The notes beneath the pieces are model-generated. The model did not search any database. It was not told where the DNA came from and saw nothing but the letters and a program-made list of their open reading frames with translations. Below are positions 1 to 7,108 of a DNA stretch of 32,140 nt, in pieces. Position numbers and translations under genes: made by a program. Numbering within the stretch: position 1 is the stretch's first letter; each line of letters begins with the position of its first letter. This DNA comes from Clostridia bacterium. GTDB taxonomy: Bacteria > Bacillota > Clostridia > Lachnospirales > Anaerotignaceae. Location: the NCBI GenBank assembly GCA_029098265.1, contig JAQXNZ010000191.1, positions 1 through 32,140 of the forward strand, read 5' to 3'.

Positions 1-1
1 T

Positions 2-108
2 ATTATCCCTCCGGTAATATATATGTGTCAACATCGGCTTATTTACATAATAAGCCATTATGATTAAACTTATCTTATTATTTTACATTTCATTACCGAT
101 TGTGTCAA
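2..108 (-). promoter_or_regulatory. Two promoter-like sites for a gene beyond the left edge
   Basis: On the minus strand a TTGACA box (103-108) lies 17 nt from TAAAAT (80-85), a good sigma-A promoter. A second TTGACA (26-31) lies 18 nt from GATAAT (2-7). Both -35 boxes sit in the same ten-base word TGTTGACACA, and both are followed by ATTACCG or GGTAATG. A small hairpin GGCTTATT-loop-AATAAGCC (36-56) lies between them. The repeated word could be a duplicated operator, or one promoter could be a copy of the other. The gene they would drive is outside the window. The -35/-10 matches are seen; the role is inferred. Confidence 0.5.
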
Positions 109-140
109 CATTGCCCCGTTTTTTTAAGAGAAAAGTAATA

Positions 141-343
141 ATCGAGCAAAGCTCGATCAGTTGAAGCCGCTTATTCTTTGTAAAAAATAAGCGGCTTCAA
201 CTGGTTTATTTTAAGGTATGAACAGCTAGTTTAAATAAATTTCAATGAAATTTTTTAAACTAGCTGTTCTCCAAGGGCGGGCAAAGCTCGCCCTTGGGTT
301 CCACTCAGAAAAACCTTCCCGGTTTTTCTGAAACTTTTCCCGG
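141..343. repeat. Structured multi-hairpin element, copy 1
   Basis: Five hairpins follow each other: a 7-bp stem with loop AAA (141-157), a 17-bp perfect stem (159-202), a roughly 25-bp nearly perfect stem (220-269), a 12-bp stem with one G-T pair around GGGCAAAGCTCG (271-297), and a 10-bp stem (306-330) followed by AAACTTTTCC. The same order, linkers and loop motifs recur at 17584-17771 with different but still complementary stems. The element is non-coding and sits downstream of ade. It could be a structured RNA, a dispersed palindromic repeat or a processing or termination module. Transcribed strand unknown. Confidence 0.75.
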
Positions 344-407
344 TGCTGTCAGCTAAATTTGAATTGTGTACAACAGCGAACTTTGTAATTTTGTTTTAAA
401 AAAGTCA

Positions 408-534
408 ACCCTGTCGTAATTCATTTACAACAGGGTCAATAAACTTATATTTAACGAATCTTAACGGAAAAGTTTTGCAGGAACTTTTCCGTTAAGTGCC
501 AATAACAAGTTGAAATCCCAAAGGATTTCAACTT
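408..534 (-). terminator. Three further hairpins downstream of ade
   Basis: Reading leftward from ade there is a 12-bp perfect stem with loop TTTG (507-534), a 15-bp perfect stem (460-496) and a 12-bp stem with one mismatch (408-436) followed by TTGACTTTTTT. The last looks most like an intrinsic terminator because of its U-tract. The first overlaps the last two codons and the stop of ade. Between them they probably terminate the gltX-ade transcript. Three in a row is more than termination needs, so some may belong to the neighbouring structured element. Confidence 0.55.
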
Positions 535-2300
535 AAGCAGCTCTGCTGCACAAACCTCTGTGTCATACCGTCTATCATTCCCCTGTCCGTCAGCGTAAGC
601 CCCGGGAGTACCGGCAGAGAAAATACAACCAGCATAAGCAGTGTAAATTCCTCGCCGCAGAGGGATTTTATTGTGTTTTCAATATTCTCAATTTCATCGC
701 TGACCTCTTTGCAGGCATGGGTGCTCATAAGTCCAGCCACAGGAAGCTCAATTGCGCTTATGACCTTTCCGTCCTTTGCGGCACACATGCCGCCTCCTGT
801 TTCCTTAAGTCTTTCGGCACATGCCCATGCGCTGTCTATATCCTTATAAAACACCGTAAAGTTATGGCTGTCATGGGAAACCGTCGTAGCCATAGCGCCC
901 TCTTTCATATCAAAGCAGTCCATTACGGCAATGTTTTTGTCTCCCGAGCCGTATCTGTTTGCAACACAGACGAACTGCAGTTCATCGTGACCATCTATGG
1001 AAACATAACCGTTTTTAACAGGAAGCTCCATCCATCTGCCTGTTTTTACGGCTGCGTTTCCGCCGTTTCTTGTAAGCACAAGTATTTTGGCGCTGTCGCC
1101 GCAGCCCTCCGGTGCTTTCATCAGAAAGTCCTCGGGTGAAGCAATCTGCGGCATGTTTACCGTATTTGGCATATCGGCTATGGGAGATTTATCGTCATCG
1201 GCTGTATATACGCCGTTTTCAGCCACAAGTCTGCCGTCGACAAATACCTCTGAGGGCATATTTCCGTCAAGCCTTTTCACCAGCTGAAAGTCTGCCGCAT
1301 ATCCCGGTGCTATTGCCCCCAAATCCTCAAAGTTGTATTCCCTTGCGGCATTATAGGACGCCAGCTTTATCGCCTCTATGGGTTCCATACCCATTTCAAT
1401 AAGCTTTCTTACAACTGCGTTAATGTGTCCTTTTTCAAGCAAATCCTTGGCATGAACGTCGTCGGTGCATATAGATACATTGTCATGCCAGAGCTGTCCG
1501 TCTATACCCTTTTTCTGCTCAGTCAAAGCATCGATTATGGAGCTTGCTCTGAGATTGATATGCATGCCGTTTCTCAGCTTTTCCCTGACCTCGTCGGCAA
1601 TACTGCTTTCGTGGTCGGACTTGGGCCCGCCGAGTATATAGGCCGCCAGTTCCTTTCCCCTTGCCATAGGAGAATGGCCCTGGAGAAACATATTTCTCTT
1701 TATGCCCTCGTCTATTATGCCGTGCATACGCTCGCAGTCATTGTACACGCCCACATAGTCCATTATCTCCGCTATGCCGACAACTCCGTCCATATCCAAT
1801 ATTTCTCCGACTTCCTCCGCACCGAAGTAAGCGCCGTTGCCCTCCAAAGCAGGAACTGCGGGAACACTGGATGGTGCCAGAACATAATGGCGAATTGCCT
1901 GTTTCTTACCGTTTTCGAGCATAAACCTGACTCCGTCTATGCCCATTACATTTGCTATTTCATGAGGGTCGGTGCATACCGTTGTCGTACCCCATACAGC
2001 CGCTGCTCTGCCCAGGTTTTCGGGCAGCATCATGGAGGACTCCACATGCATGTGGGTATCAATAAAGCCGGGTATCATATATTTTCCGCCGCCGTCATAT
2101 ATCTCTTTGCTTTTGACGGAGGTTTCCTCGCCCTTTTCCCTCACTCTGACAATCATTCCGTCAAGTATATCCACCGAAGCGGGATATATTTCTCCTGTCA
2201 GCACATTGACAAGCTGAACGTTTTCCACAGTCATATCACATTGTATTTTCTGCATAGCCGCGGCAATAAGCCTTGATCTGTCTTTTTTCTGTGTACGCAT
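528..2300 (-). CDS. ade: Adenine deaminase
   Basis: Hydrolytic deamination of adenine to hypoxanthine and ammonia for purine salvage; cytoplasmic metallo-dependent hydrolase of the amidohydrolase superfamily. At 590 aa it is the usual length for bacterial Ade. The metal-binding HxH is in FIDTHMHVESS (H83, H85), with the family's conserved TDPHEIANVMG at about 110-120 and the C-terminal Ade domain following (SHDSHNF at about residue 480). It starts at ATG 2300; AAAGGAG lies 12 nt upstream, a rather long spacing. It follows gltX by 25 nt on the same strand and is probably cotranscribed. The last residues (CLS-stop) are encoded by a perfect hairpin, so the extreme C-terminus may have been altered by that element. 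Family identification is secure. Confidence 0.95.
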   Translation of the reverse strand: MRTQKKDRSRLIAAAMQKIQCDMTVENVQLVNVLTGEIYPASVDILDGMIVRVREKGEETSVKSKEIYDGGGKYMIPGFIDTHMHVESSMMLPENLGRAAAVWGTTTVCTDPHEIANVMGIDGVRFMLENGKKQAIRHYVLAPSSVPAVPALEGNGAYFGAEEVGEILDMDGVVGIAEIMDYVGVYNDCERMHGIIDEGIKRNMFLQGHSPMARGKELAAYILGGPKSDHESSIADEVREKLRNGMHINLRASSIIDALTEQKKGIDGQLWHDNVSICTDDVHAKDLLEKGHINAVVRKLIEMGMEPIEAIKLASYNAAREYNFEDLGAIAPGYAADFQLVKRLDGNMPSEVFVDGRLVAENGVYTADDDKSPIADMPNTVNMPQIASPEDFLMKAPEGCGDSAKILVLTRNGGNAAVKTGRWMELPVKNGYVSIDGHDELQFVCVANRYGSGDKNIAVMDCFDMKEGAMATTVSHDSHNFTVFYKDIDSAWACAERLKETGGGMCAAKDGKVISAIELPVAGLMSTHACKEVSDEIENIENTIKSLCGEEFTLLMLVVFSLPVLPGLTLTDRGMIDGMTQRFVQQSCLS

Positions 2301-2325
2301 CGGAATGATCGTCTCCTTTCAAAAT

Positions 2326-3783
2326 TTATCCAAGCTTTTCTTCGAGCATCTCAATGCCCTTGTTTATTCTCTTTATTGTCTCATCCTTGCCGAGAATAAC
2401 AGCAAGCTCAGTTGCTCCTCCGGGTGATGAAGGCTTGCCTGAAAGGGCTGTTCTTACGGGCCAGAGTATCTGGCCGTTTTTAAGTCCGTTATCCTTGGCA
2501 AGAGCCATAAGTCTCTCATAAAGGGCATCGTTTGTCCATTCCGTCTGTTCTTCAAGCACGGGAACAGTAAGCTTCAGTGAGCTTAACGCTATCTCTTCCG
2601 TAGTTTTCATCTTTTTGTGGATATAAAGCTCTGTTGAATATTCGGGAAGCTCGTCTATGAAATCTATCATTGAAGGTATGTCGTTGAGTGTTTCAAGTCT
2701 TGTTTTAAGAAGCTCGCCGACAAATTTCAGATCAACTCCGGGTGTCTTTACAGCCTCTTTAAGCTTGGGCTCCGCAAGATCCCAATACTTGTCGAAATCC
2801 ATCATCTTGAAGTATTCGCCGTTCATCCATGTGAGCTTTTTGATGTCGAATATGGAGGGTGACTTGCTTATGCCTGCAATGTCAAACTTCTCAATGAGCT
2901 CGTCCATTGTAAATATCTCCTGATTGTCGGAGGGGCTCCAGCCCAAAAGCGCTATATAGTTTACTATAGCGTCCACAAGGTAACCCTCGTTTATAAGATC
3001 CTCAAAGGACTTGTCGCCATGACGCTTAGAAAGCTTATGCTGTGCATCTCTCATAACGGGAGGAAGATGTATATATTCCGGTGCTGTCCAGCCGAAAGCG
3101 TCATAAAGCAGGTTGTACTTAGGTGTTGATGAAAGATATTCACTTCCCCTTACCACATGGGTTATGTTCATTGTATGGTCATCAACTACGTTGGCAAAGT
3201 TATATGTGGGGAAGCCGTCGGACTTGATAAGTATCTGGTCGTCAAGCTCGCTGTTATCTACGGTTATTGTGCCGTATACAGCATCGTCAAAGGATGTTGT
3301 TCCCTCTCTGGGCATAAGCTGACGGATAACAAAGGGCTTGCCCGCCGCAAGGTTTGCCTCTATCTCCTCCTTGGAAAGACCGAGACAGTGTCTGTCATAG
3401 CGTGCAAAGGCATCGCCGTGCTCATTGTTTTCCTTAAGGGAGTCAAGTCTTTCCTTTGTGCAGAAGCAGTAATATGCCTTGCCCTTTTCCACAAGCTCCA
3501 AAGCGTACTTCATATACATACCCATACGCTCGCTCTGTACATAGGGGCCGTACTCTCCGCCCACATCGGGGCCCTCGTCATGCTTAAGGCCTGTCATTTT
3601 CAGTGTGTTGTATATTACGTCAACGGAGCCCTCAACCTTACGCTCCTGATCGGTATCCTCTATACGGAGAATGAATTTTCCGCCCTTGGATTTGGCGATA
3701 AGATATTCATATAAAGCCGTTCTAAGGTTTCCTATGTGCATATAGCCGGTGGGGCTGGGCGCAAATCTTGTTCTAACTTCCAT
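2326..3783 (-). CDS. gltX: Glutamyl-tRNA synthetase
   Basis: Class I aminoacyl-tRNA synthetase that charges tRNA-Glu, and in many Firmicutes also tRNA-Gln before amidation by GatCAB. The class I signature is HIGN at 16-19, inside [14 protein letters not shown]. The KMSKS-type loop is HKLSKRHG at about 249-256. The catalytic Rossmann domain is N-terminal and the helical anticodon-binding region occupies roughly residues 330-485. At 485 aa it is of normal length. The start is ATG 3783 with GGAGG 7 nt upstream. A sigma-A promoter lies at 3823-3851. Ade follows 25 nt downstream. No T-box leader was found; only about 35 nt separate the inferred transcription start from the start codon. Confidence 0.97.
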   Translation of the reverse strand: MEVRTRFAPSPTGYMHIGNLRTALYEYLIAKSKGGKFILRIEDTDQERKVEGSVDVIYNTLKMTGLKHDEGPDVGGEYGPYVQSERMGMYMKYALELVEKGKAYYCFCTKERLDSLKENNEHGDAFARYDRHCLGLSKEEIEANLAAGKPFVIRQLMPREGTTSFDDAVYGTITVDNSELDDQILIKSDGFPTYNFANVVDDHTMNITHVVRGSEYLSSTPKYNLLYDAFGWTAPEYIHLPPVMRDAQHKLSKRHGDKSFEDLINEGYLVDAIVNYIALLGWSPSDNQEIFTMDELIEKFDIAGISKSPSIFDIKKLTWMNGEYFKMMDFDKYWDLAEPKLKEAVKTPGVDLKFVGELLKTRLETLNDIPSMIDFIDELPEYSTELYIHKKMKTTEEIALSSLKLTVPVLEEQTEWTNDALYERLMALAKDNGLKNGQILWPVRTALSGKPSSPGGATELAVILGKDETIKRINKGIEMLEEKLG

Positions 3784-3822
3784 TTCTATACCTCCAAAAT
3801 AATTATCATCTGTTCTTTAAAT

Positions 3823-3851
3823 ATATTAAACGCTGAAAGGCAAAAAGTAAA
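3823..3851 (-). promoter_or_regulatory. Promoter of gltX-ade
   Basis: Minus strand -35 TTTACT (3846-3851), 17-nt spacer, -10 TAATAT (3823-3828). The start would be near 3816, giving a leader of about 33 nt to the gltX start codon. Assigned from consensus match and position only. Confidence 0.65.
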
Positions 3852-3906
3852 GGGACTTTTGCACTCTGTCCATACAACTGCTGTGCCGTTCCCATTTTAA
3901 AAGCCG

Positions 3907-3935
3907 TTGACAATATCAACAGCTGACCTTATAAT
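3907..3935 (+). promoter_or_regulatory. Perfect-consensus promoter of the antisense RNA
   Basis: TTGACA (3907-3912), exactly 17 nt, TATAAT (3930-3935): a complete match to the sigma-A consensus on the plus strand. No plausible ORF with a ribosome binding site follows before the terminator at 3999-4030, so the product should be a short non-coding RNA. Consensus promoters of this kind are typical of type I antitoxin RNAs, which must be in excess over the toxin mRNA. Confidence 0.85.
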
Positions 3936-3941
3936 ATATAT

Positions 3942-4040
3942 AAGAAAAGGATTGCCGCTTTTAGCAGGGCGGCCAGTCCTAAAAATTGTTTTTTGGGAAA
4001 CAACCGTCTAGCTTATGTTAGACGGTTGTTGTTATTTATT
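3942..4040 (+). ncRNA. Candidate type I antitoxin RNA (about 100 nt)
   Basis: Predicted to start near 3942-3944 and stop after the hairpin at 3999-4030. A first hairpin pairs GGATTGCCGC (3949 onward) with GCGGCCAGTCC (ending near 3979). Its 3' part runs opposite the 3' untranslated region and stop codon of the small peptide gene (4032-4121), giving about 40-50 nt of perfect complementarity to the toxin mRNA. Overlap of the two 3' ends matches RatA/txpA of Bacillus subtilis in design; no sequence relation is claimed. The promoter, terminator and overlap are seen; the function is inferred. Confidence 0.7.
3999..4030. terminator. Bidirectional terminator shared by antisense RNA and toxin mRNA
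   Basis: A 12-bp perfect stem (AACAACCGTCTA paired with TAGACGGTTGTT) with an 8-nt loop. On the plus strand it is followed by GTTATTTATT and on the minus strand by TTTCCCAAAAAAC. It closes both converging transcripts, so each RNA carries the hairpin and the complementary sequence of the other. Confidence 0.75.
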
Positions 4041-4121
4041 CCTGATATTATGTAGCAGGTTAATAACACTAATAATTAATGTCGCAATTTGGATCAGATC
4101 CTGAAATGTAACATAATTCAT
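4032..4121 (-). CDS. 29-aa holin-like type I toxin candidate
   Basis: The ORF track lists 63 aa, but the real start is clearly ATG 4121, preceded by AAGGGAGGTGAT 3 nt upstream, a near-perfect anti-16S match. The peptide is 29 aa: a short polar N-terminus (MNYVTFQDL), one hydrophobic stretch (about residues 9-23) and a basic tail ending RNK. This is the layout of small Firmicute type I toxins (TxpA, BsrG and 'putative holin-like toxin' families). It ends two bases from a terminator hairpin shared with a convergent RNA. Expected location is the cytoplasmic membrane. Toxicity is inferred from architecture. It could instead be a membrane-regulatory micropeptide. Confidence 0.7.
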   Translation of the reverse strand: MNYVTFQDLIQIATLIISVINLLHNIRNK

Positions 4122-4331
4122 AGTATCACCTCCCTTGCGGAAAGTGACCTGTTTTTTGCACAAGTGCAAAACCGCTCGGCAAAATATCATTCCTCGACTC
4201 ACACAGAAGCAAAGCATCTGCACGTTCGCTCGTCATAAACGATATTTTGTCTCACTAACTAACCGCCAAACGGCAATCCTGTGTGGATTTCTCCACAATC
4301 AGAGAATATCATATTTATACATATTCTTCAA
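4122..4331 (-). promoter_or_regulatory. Promoter and structured 5' leader of the toxin candidate
   Basis: Minus strand TTGAAG (4326-4331), 17 nt, TATTCT (4303-4308) suggests a start near 4296 and a leader of about 175 nt for a 29-codon gene. The leader is full of inverted repeats: GTGGA-loop-TCCAC, a 7-bp stem with one mismatch around TTT near 4206-4220, a long-range stem of AAAATATC (4181-4188) with GATATTTT (4241-4248), and an 8-bp perfect stem TTTTGCAC/GTGCAAAA (4154-4171) directly ahead of the Shine-Dalgarno sequence. Long folded leaders that delay translation are common in type I toxin mRNAs. Confidence 0.5.
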
Positions 4332-4380
4332 TTATTTTACAAAACAAATTATATATCATATATTCCGAAGCTTGAAACAA

Positions 4381-4404
4381 GGGCGGCCCAACTTTAGGCC
4401 GCCC
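4381..4404 (-). terminator. Terminator of the 55-aa gene
   Basis: A perfect 8-bp GC-rich stem GGGCGGCC/GGCCGCCC with an 8-nt loop, followed on the minus strand by TTGTTT. It lies 14 nt past the stop codon of the small gene at 4418-4585. Confidence 0.8.
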
Positions 4405-4417
4405 ATATTTCATTTAT

Positions 4418-4585
4418 TTACATCATTTTCTGCTCTGCTGCGTCAAGGCAGTCCTCGGCCTTATTCAGCACGTCCTTACCCTGCTGTACCATTCGGCGCC
4501 CCTTGTCCTTATTTTTTGAAAGATAGTAAGCGCCTGCCGCAGCTGCCGCACCTCCGGCAATCATGCCGTTTACAAATCTGCCCAT
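4418..4585 (-). CDS. Small YtxH-like protein, 55 aa
   Basis: The track ORF starts at 4639, but AGGAGG lies 7 nt before ATG 4585, giving MGRFVNGMIAGGAAAAAGAYYL followed by a charged helix (KNKDKGRRM...AAEQKMM). A glycine/alanine-rich hydrophobic helix of about 20 residues followed by an amphipathic tail is the pattern of YtxH-like small membrane-associated proteins. Function unknown. The gene sits between two terminators: the upstream one (4601-4640) ends with its U-tract only a few bases before this gene's ribosome binding site. Expression may therefore depend on readthrough from the ser operon, or on a weak promoter I cannot pin down. The codon pattern and strong RBS argue that it is real. 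Confidence 0.75.
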   Translation of the reverse strand: MGRFVNGMIAGGAAAAAGAYYLSKNKDKGRRMVQQGKDVLNKAEDCLDAAEQKMM

Positions 4586-4600
4586 TTCAGTCCCTCCTGA

Positions 4601-4640
4601 ATTAAAAAAGTGATGTACCCGTATTTTCGGATACATCACT
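4601..4640 (-). terminator. Terminator of the serC-serA-DUF1015 operon
   Basis: A 13-bp stem (AGTGATGTATCCG paired with CGGGTACATCACT, one G-U pair) followed by TTTTTTAATT on the minus strand. It lies 23 nt after the stop of the DUF1015 gene and immediately before the small gene at 4418-4585. A textbook intrinsic terminator; it could also act as an attenuator for the small gene. Confidence 0.85.
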
Positions 4641-4663
4641 ATTATTTGTTTATACTTTTATTT

Positions 4664-5902
4664 TTAATCGAGGGAATGTATGAACAGTCCGCTTCTGAGT
4701 TTAGGCTCAAACCATGTGGATTTGGGCGGCATAATCTTGTTTTCATCGGCAATAGCCATAAGCTGGTCTATGGAAGTGGGATACATTGCAAAGGCAACCT
4801 TCATTTCTCCGCTGTCCACACGCTTTTCAAGCTCTCCCAGTCCTCTTATTCCGCCGACAAAGTCAATACGCTTATCGGTTCTGATGTCGCCGATACCAAG
4901 TATTGGTATAAGCACATTGTCCTGAAGTATTGATACATCAAGTCCCTTAACGGCATCCTTTGACCTTATATTTTCCTTTGCGGTAAGCATATACCATTTT
5001 TTATTAAGATACATGCCGAAATCATACTGCTTTTCGGGCTTTGCTCTGCCGGATACTTCCTTTATATCGAAATTCTCGGAAAGCTTTTTAATAAACTCGT
5101 CCTCCGTCATTCCGTTGAGGTCCTTTACTACACGGTTGTAATCCAGTATTTTAAGCTGGTCCGAAGGGAATATTACAGCCAGATAGTAGTTGAATTCCTC
5201 ATCGCCCGTATAGTCGGGCTTTTCTGCTCTGCGCTTAAGGCCGACCTTTGCCGCCGAAGCGTTTCTGTGATGTCCGTCGGCAATATAGAGATTGGGAACG
5301 TCTTTAAACAGCTCCACAAGTTTATTTATGTCCTCATCGCTGTCTATTATCCATGCTCTGTGCTTTATGCCGTCCTCGGCGGTAAAGTCATAGACAGGAG
5401 CATTTTTCTTTATTCTTTCGATAATCTCCGAAATGGCATCTACCGTTCTGTAGGCAAGGAAAATGGGGCCTGTATTGGCATTGCATATATCAACGTGGCA
5501 TATTCTGTCCTGCTCCTTGTCCTCTCTTGTCAGCTCATGCTTCTTTATTATGCCCTGCATATATTCATCTATGGAGGTGCAGGCAACAAGTCCTGTCTGG
5601 CTTCTGCCGTCCATAGTCAGCTCATATATGTAAAGCATGGACTTTTCGTCCTGAACAAGTATGCCCTTATCTATCATGCCGTAAAGATTTTCCTTTGCTT
5701 TTGCATATACCTCGGGCGAATATATGTCTATACCCTCGGGCAGGTCTATCTCGGCCTTGTCCACATGCAGGAAGGAATAGGGCTTATCAGCCGTCATTGC
5801 TCTGGCTTCCTCGCTGTTTACTACGTCGTATGGCAGTGCGGCAACCTTTTCGGCCATTTCCGCTGTGGGTCTTATAGCTTTGAACTGTCTTATTACAGCC
5901 AT
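4664..5902 (-). CDS. DUF1015 family protein of the serine operon
   Basis: A 412-aa cytoplasmic protein matching my recollection of DUF1015: an N-terminal MAVIRQFKAIRPTAEMAEKVAALPYDVVN and the family hallmark LYIADGHHRNASAA at about 206-217, with paired histidines at 211-212. No signal peptide or membrane segment is visible. It is 15 nt downstream of serA and ends at a strong terminator. In many anaerobic Clostridia this family is encoded next to serA and serC, so a role in serine or phosphoserine metabolism has long been suspected. Absence of an obvious serB in the window fits the speculation that it replaces or assists a missing step, but nothing in the sequence proves it. Confidence 0.85.
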   Translation of the reverse strand: MAVIRQFKAIRPTAEMAEKVAALPYDVVNSEEARAMTADKPYSFLHVDKAEIDLPEGIDIYSPEVYAKAKENLYGMIDKGILVQDEKSMLYIYELTMDGRSQTGLVACTSIDEYMQGIIKKHELTREDKEQDRICHVDICNANTGPIFLAYRTVDAISEIIERIKKNAPVYDFTAEDGIKHRAWIIDSDEDINKLVELFKDVPNLYIADGHHRNASAAKVGLKRRAEKPDYTGDEEFNYYLAVIFPSDQLKILDYNRVVKDLNGMTEDEFIKKLSENFDIKEVSGRAKPEKQYDFGMYLNKKWYMLTAKENIRSKDAVKGLDVSILQDNVLIPILGIGDIRTDKRIDFVGGIRGLGELEKRVDSGEMKVAFAMYPTSIDQLMAIADENKIMPPKSTWFEPKLRSGLFIHSLD

Positions 5903-5917
5903 TTTATCCGCCCTCTC

Positions 5918-7093
5918 TTATGCTTCCTTGACAATTCTTGCCTTGCAGATGCCGTCTACAGCTTCAAGCTTTGCGGCTATCTCACGGCACTTGCCGTCAA
6001 AGGTATCAAGGTCGATAAGTGTATAAGCCCATTCGCCCTTGCTCTTGTTTACCATGTTGTCGATGTTGAGTCCGAATTCCGAAATGATACTTGATATAGC
6101 GCCGACCATACCGGAAATGTTTTTATGAAGTACGGCAATTCTTGCTTTTCCTGTGTAGGGAATGCTGCATGCCGGGAAGTTTACCGAGTTTTTGATGTTG
6201 CCGTATTCAAGATACTGTTTAAGCTCAACGGCTGCCATTTCCGCACAGTTTTCCTCGCTCTCGGGAGTTGAAGCGCCAAGATGAGGTATGCAGATTACAT
6301 TGTCAAGGGCAATAACGTCGGCATCGGGGAAGTCTGTGATATATTCTGTAATTGTTCCGTTTTCAATGGCTTCCTTAAGGTCTGCAGTCTTTACAAGACC
6401 GCCCCTTGCAAAGTTGAGAAGTCTTGCACCCTTCTTTGTTACGTCGAAAAGCTCTTTGTTGTACATGCCCCTTGTGCTGTCATTGAGGGGTACATGGATA
6501 GTAATATAATCACATGCGGCAACAAGCTCCTCCTTAGTTGCGGCTCTCTTTACCTCGCTTGAAAGGCTCCATGCGGCATCAACGGAAAGGAAGGGGTCAT
6601 AGCCGTATACTTCCATGCCAAGGCTGATAGCTGCGTTGGCAACGAGTACGCCGATAGCACCGAGACCGATAACGCCGAGCTTTTTGCCCATTATTTCAGG
6701 GCCTGTGAACTGTCCCTTGCCTTTTTCAACAAGCTTGTCCACGTTGTCCTTGCCTTTAAGCTCCTTAGCCCATTCGATACCTTCAACAATCTTTCTTGAT
6801 GAAAGGAAGATACCTGTAAGAACAAGCTCCTTAACGGCATTGGCATTGGCACCGGGAGTATTGAATACAACGATACCCTTTTCAGAGCACTTATCAATGG
6901 GAATGTTATTTGTGCCGGCGCCTGCTCTTGCTACTGCGGCAAGGCTTGCGGGAAGCTCCATTTCGTGCATATCAAAGCTTCTGAGTATGATACCGTCGGG
7001 ATCTGCCATTTCGTTTCCGATAATATATTTTTTAGGATTAAGTTTATTTAAACCAACCTCTGAAATTGAATTAAGAGTCAGTACGTTATACAT
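5918..7093 (-). CDS. serA: D-3-phosphoglycerate dehydrogenase
   Basis: Oxidises 3-phosphoglycerate to 3-phosphohydroxypyruvate with NAD+, the first step of serine synthesis. At 391 aa it is the short form: an N-terminal substrate domain, a Rossmann NAD-binding domain with GLGAIG at 143-148, the catalytic arginine in NFARGGL, the catalytic histidine in IPHLGASTPESEENC, and a C-terminal ACT domain from about 320 (IAVLHKNISGMVGAISSI). The extra domain of long SerA forms is missing. The ACT domain suggests feedback by serine. Start ATG 7093 with GGAGG 9 nt upstream; serC ends 15 nt before it. Confidence 0.96.
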   Translation of the reverse strand: MYNVLTLNSISEVGLNKLNPKKYIIGNEMADPDGIILRSFDMHEMELPASLAAVARAGAGTNNIPIDKCSEKGIVVFNTPGANANAVKELVLTGIFLSSRKIVEGIEWAKELKGKDNVDKLVEKGKGQFTGPEIMGKKLGVIGLGAIGVLVANAAISLGMEVYGYDPFLSVDAAWSLSSEVKRAATKEELVAACDYITIHVPLNDSTRGMYNKELFDVTKKGARLLNFARGGLVKTADLKEAIENGTITEYITDFPDADVIALDNVICIPHLGASTPESEENCAEMAAVELKQYLEYGNIKNSVNFPACSIPYTGKARIAVLHKNISGMVGAISSIISEFGLNIDNMVNKSKGEWAYTLIDLDTFDGKCREIAAKLEAVDGICKARIVKEA

Positions 7094-7108
7094 TTTAGTG
7101 GCCTCCGA

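Noticed and set aside
141-534. CRISPR array
   Set aside because: The hairpins have different sequences and lengths and no constant repeat with unique spacers; they are independent palindromes.
1425-2276. 283-aa plus-strand ORF inside ade
   Set aside because: Shadow of adenine deaminase; no RBS or recognisable domain.
3784-3906. T-box or attenuator upstream of gltX
   Set aside because: The predicted leader is about 33 nt, too short.
4032-4121. Prophage holin remnant
   Set aside because: No other phage gene nearby, and the convergent RNA with shared terminator fits a type I toxin-antitoxin locus better.
4032-4223. 63-aa version of the small hydrophobic ORF
   Set aside because: The first ATGs have no ribosome binding site and lie in the folded leader; the strong AAGGGAGGTGAT decides for the 29-aa start at 4121.
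5267-6094. 275-aa plus-strand ORF across DUF1015 and serA
   Set aside because: Spans the junction of two real minus-strand genes, has no RBS, and the composition (C, Y, H, L rich) is typical of a shadow frame.
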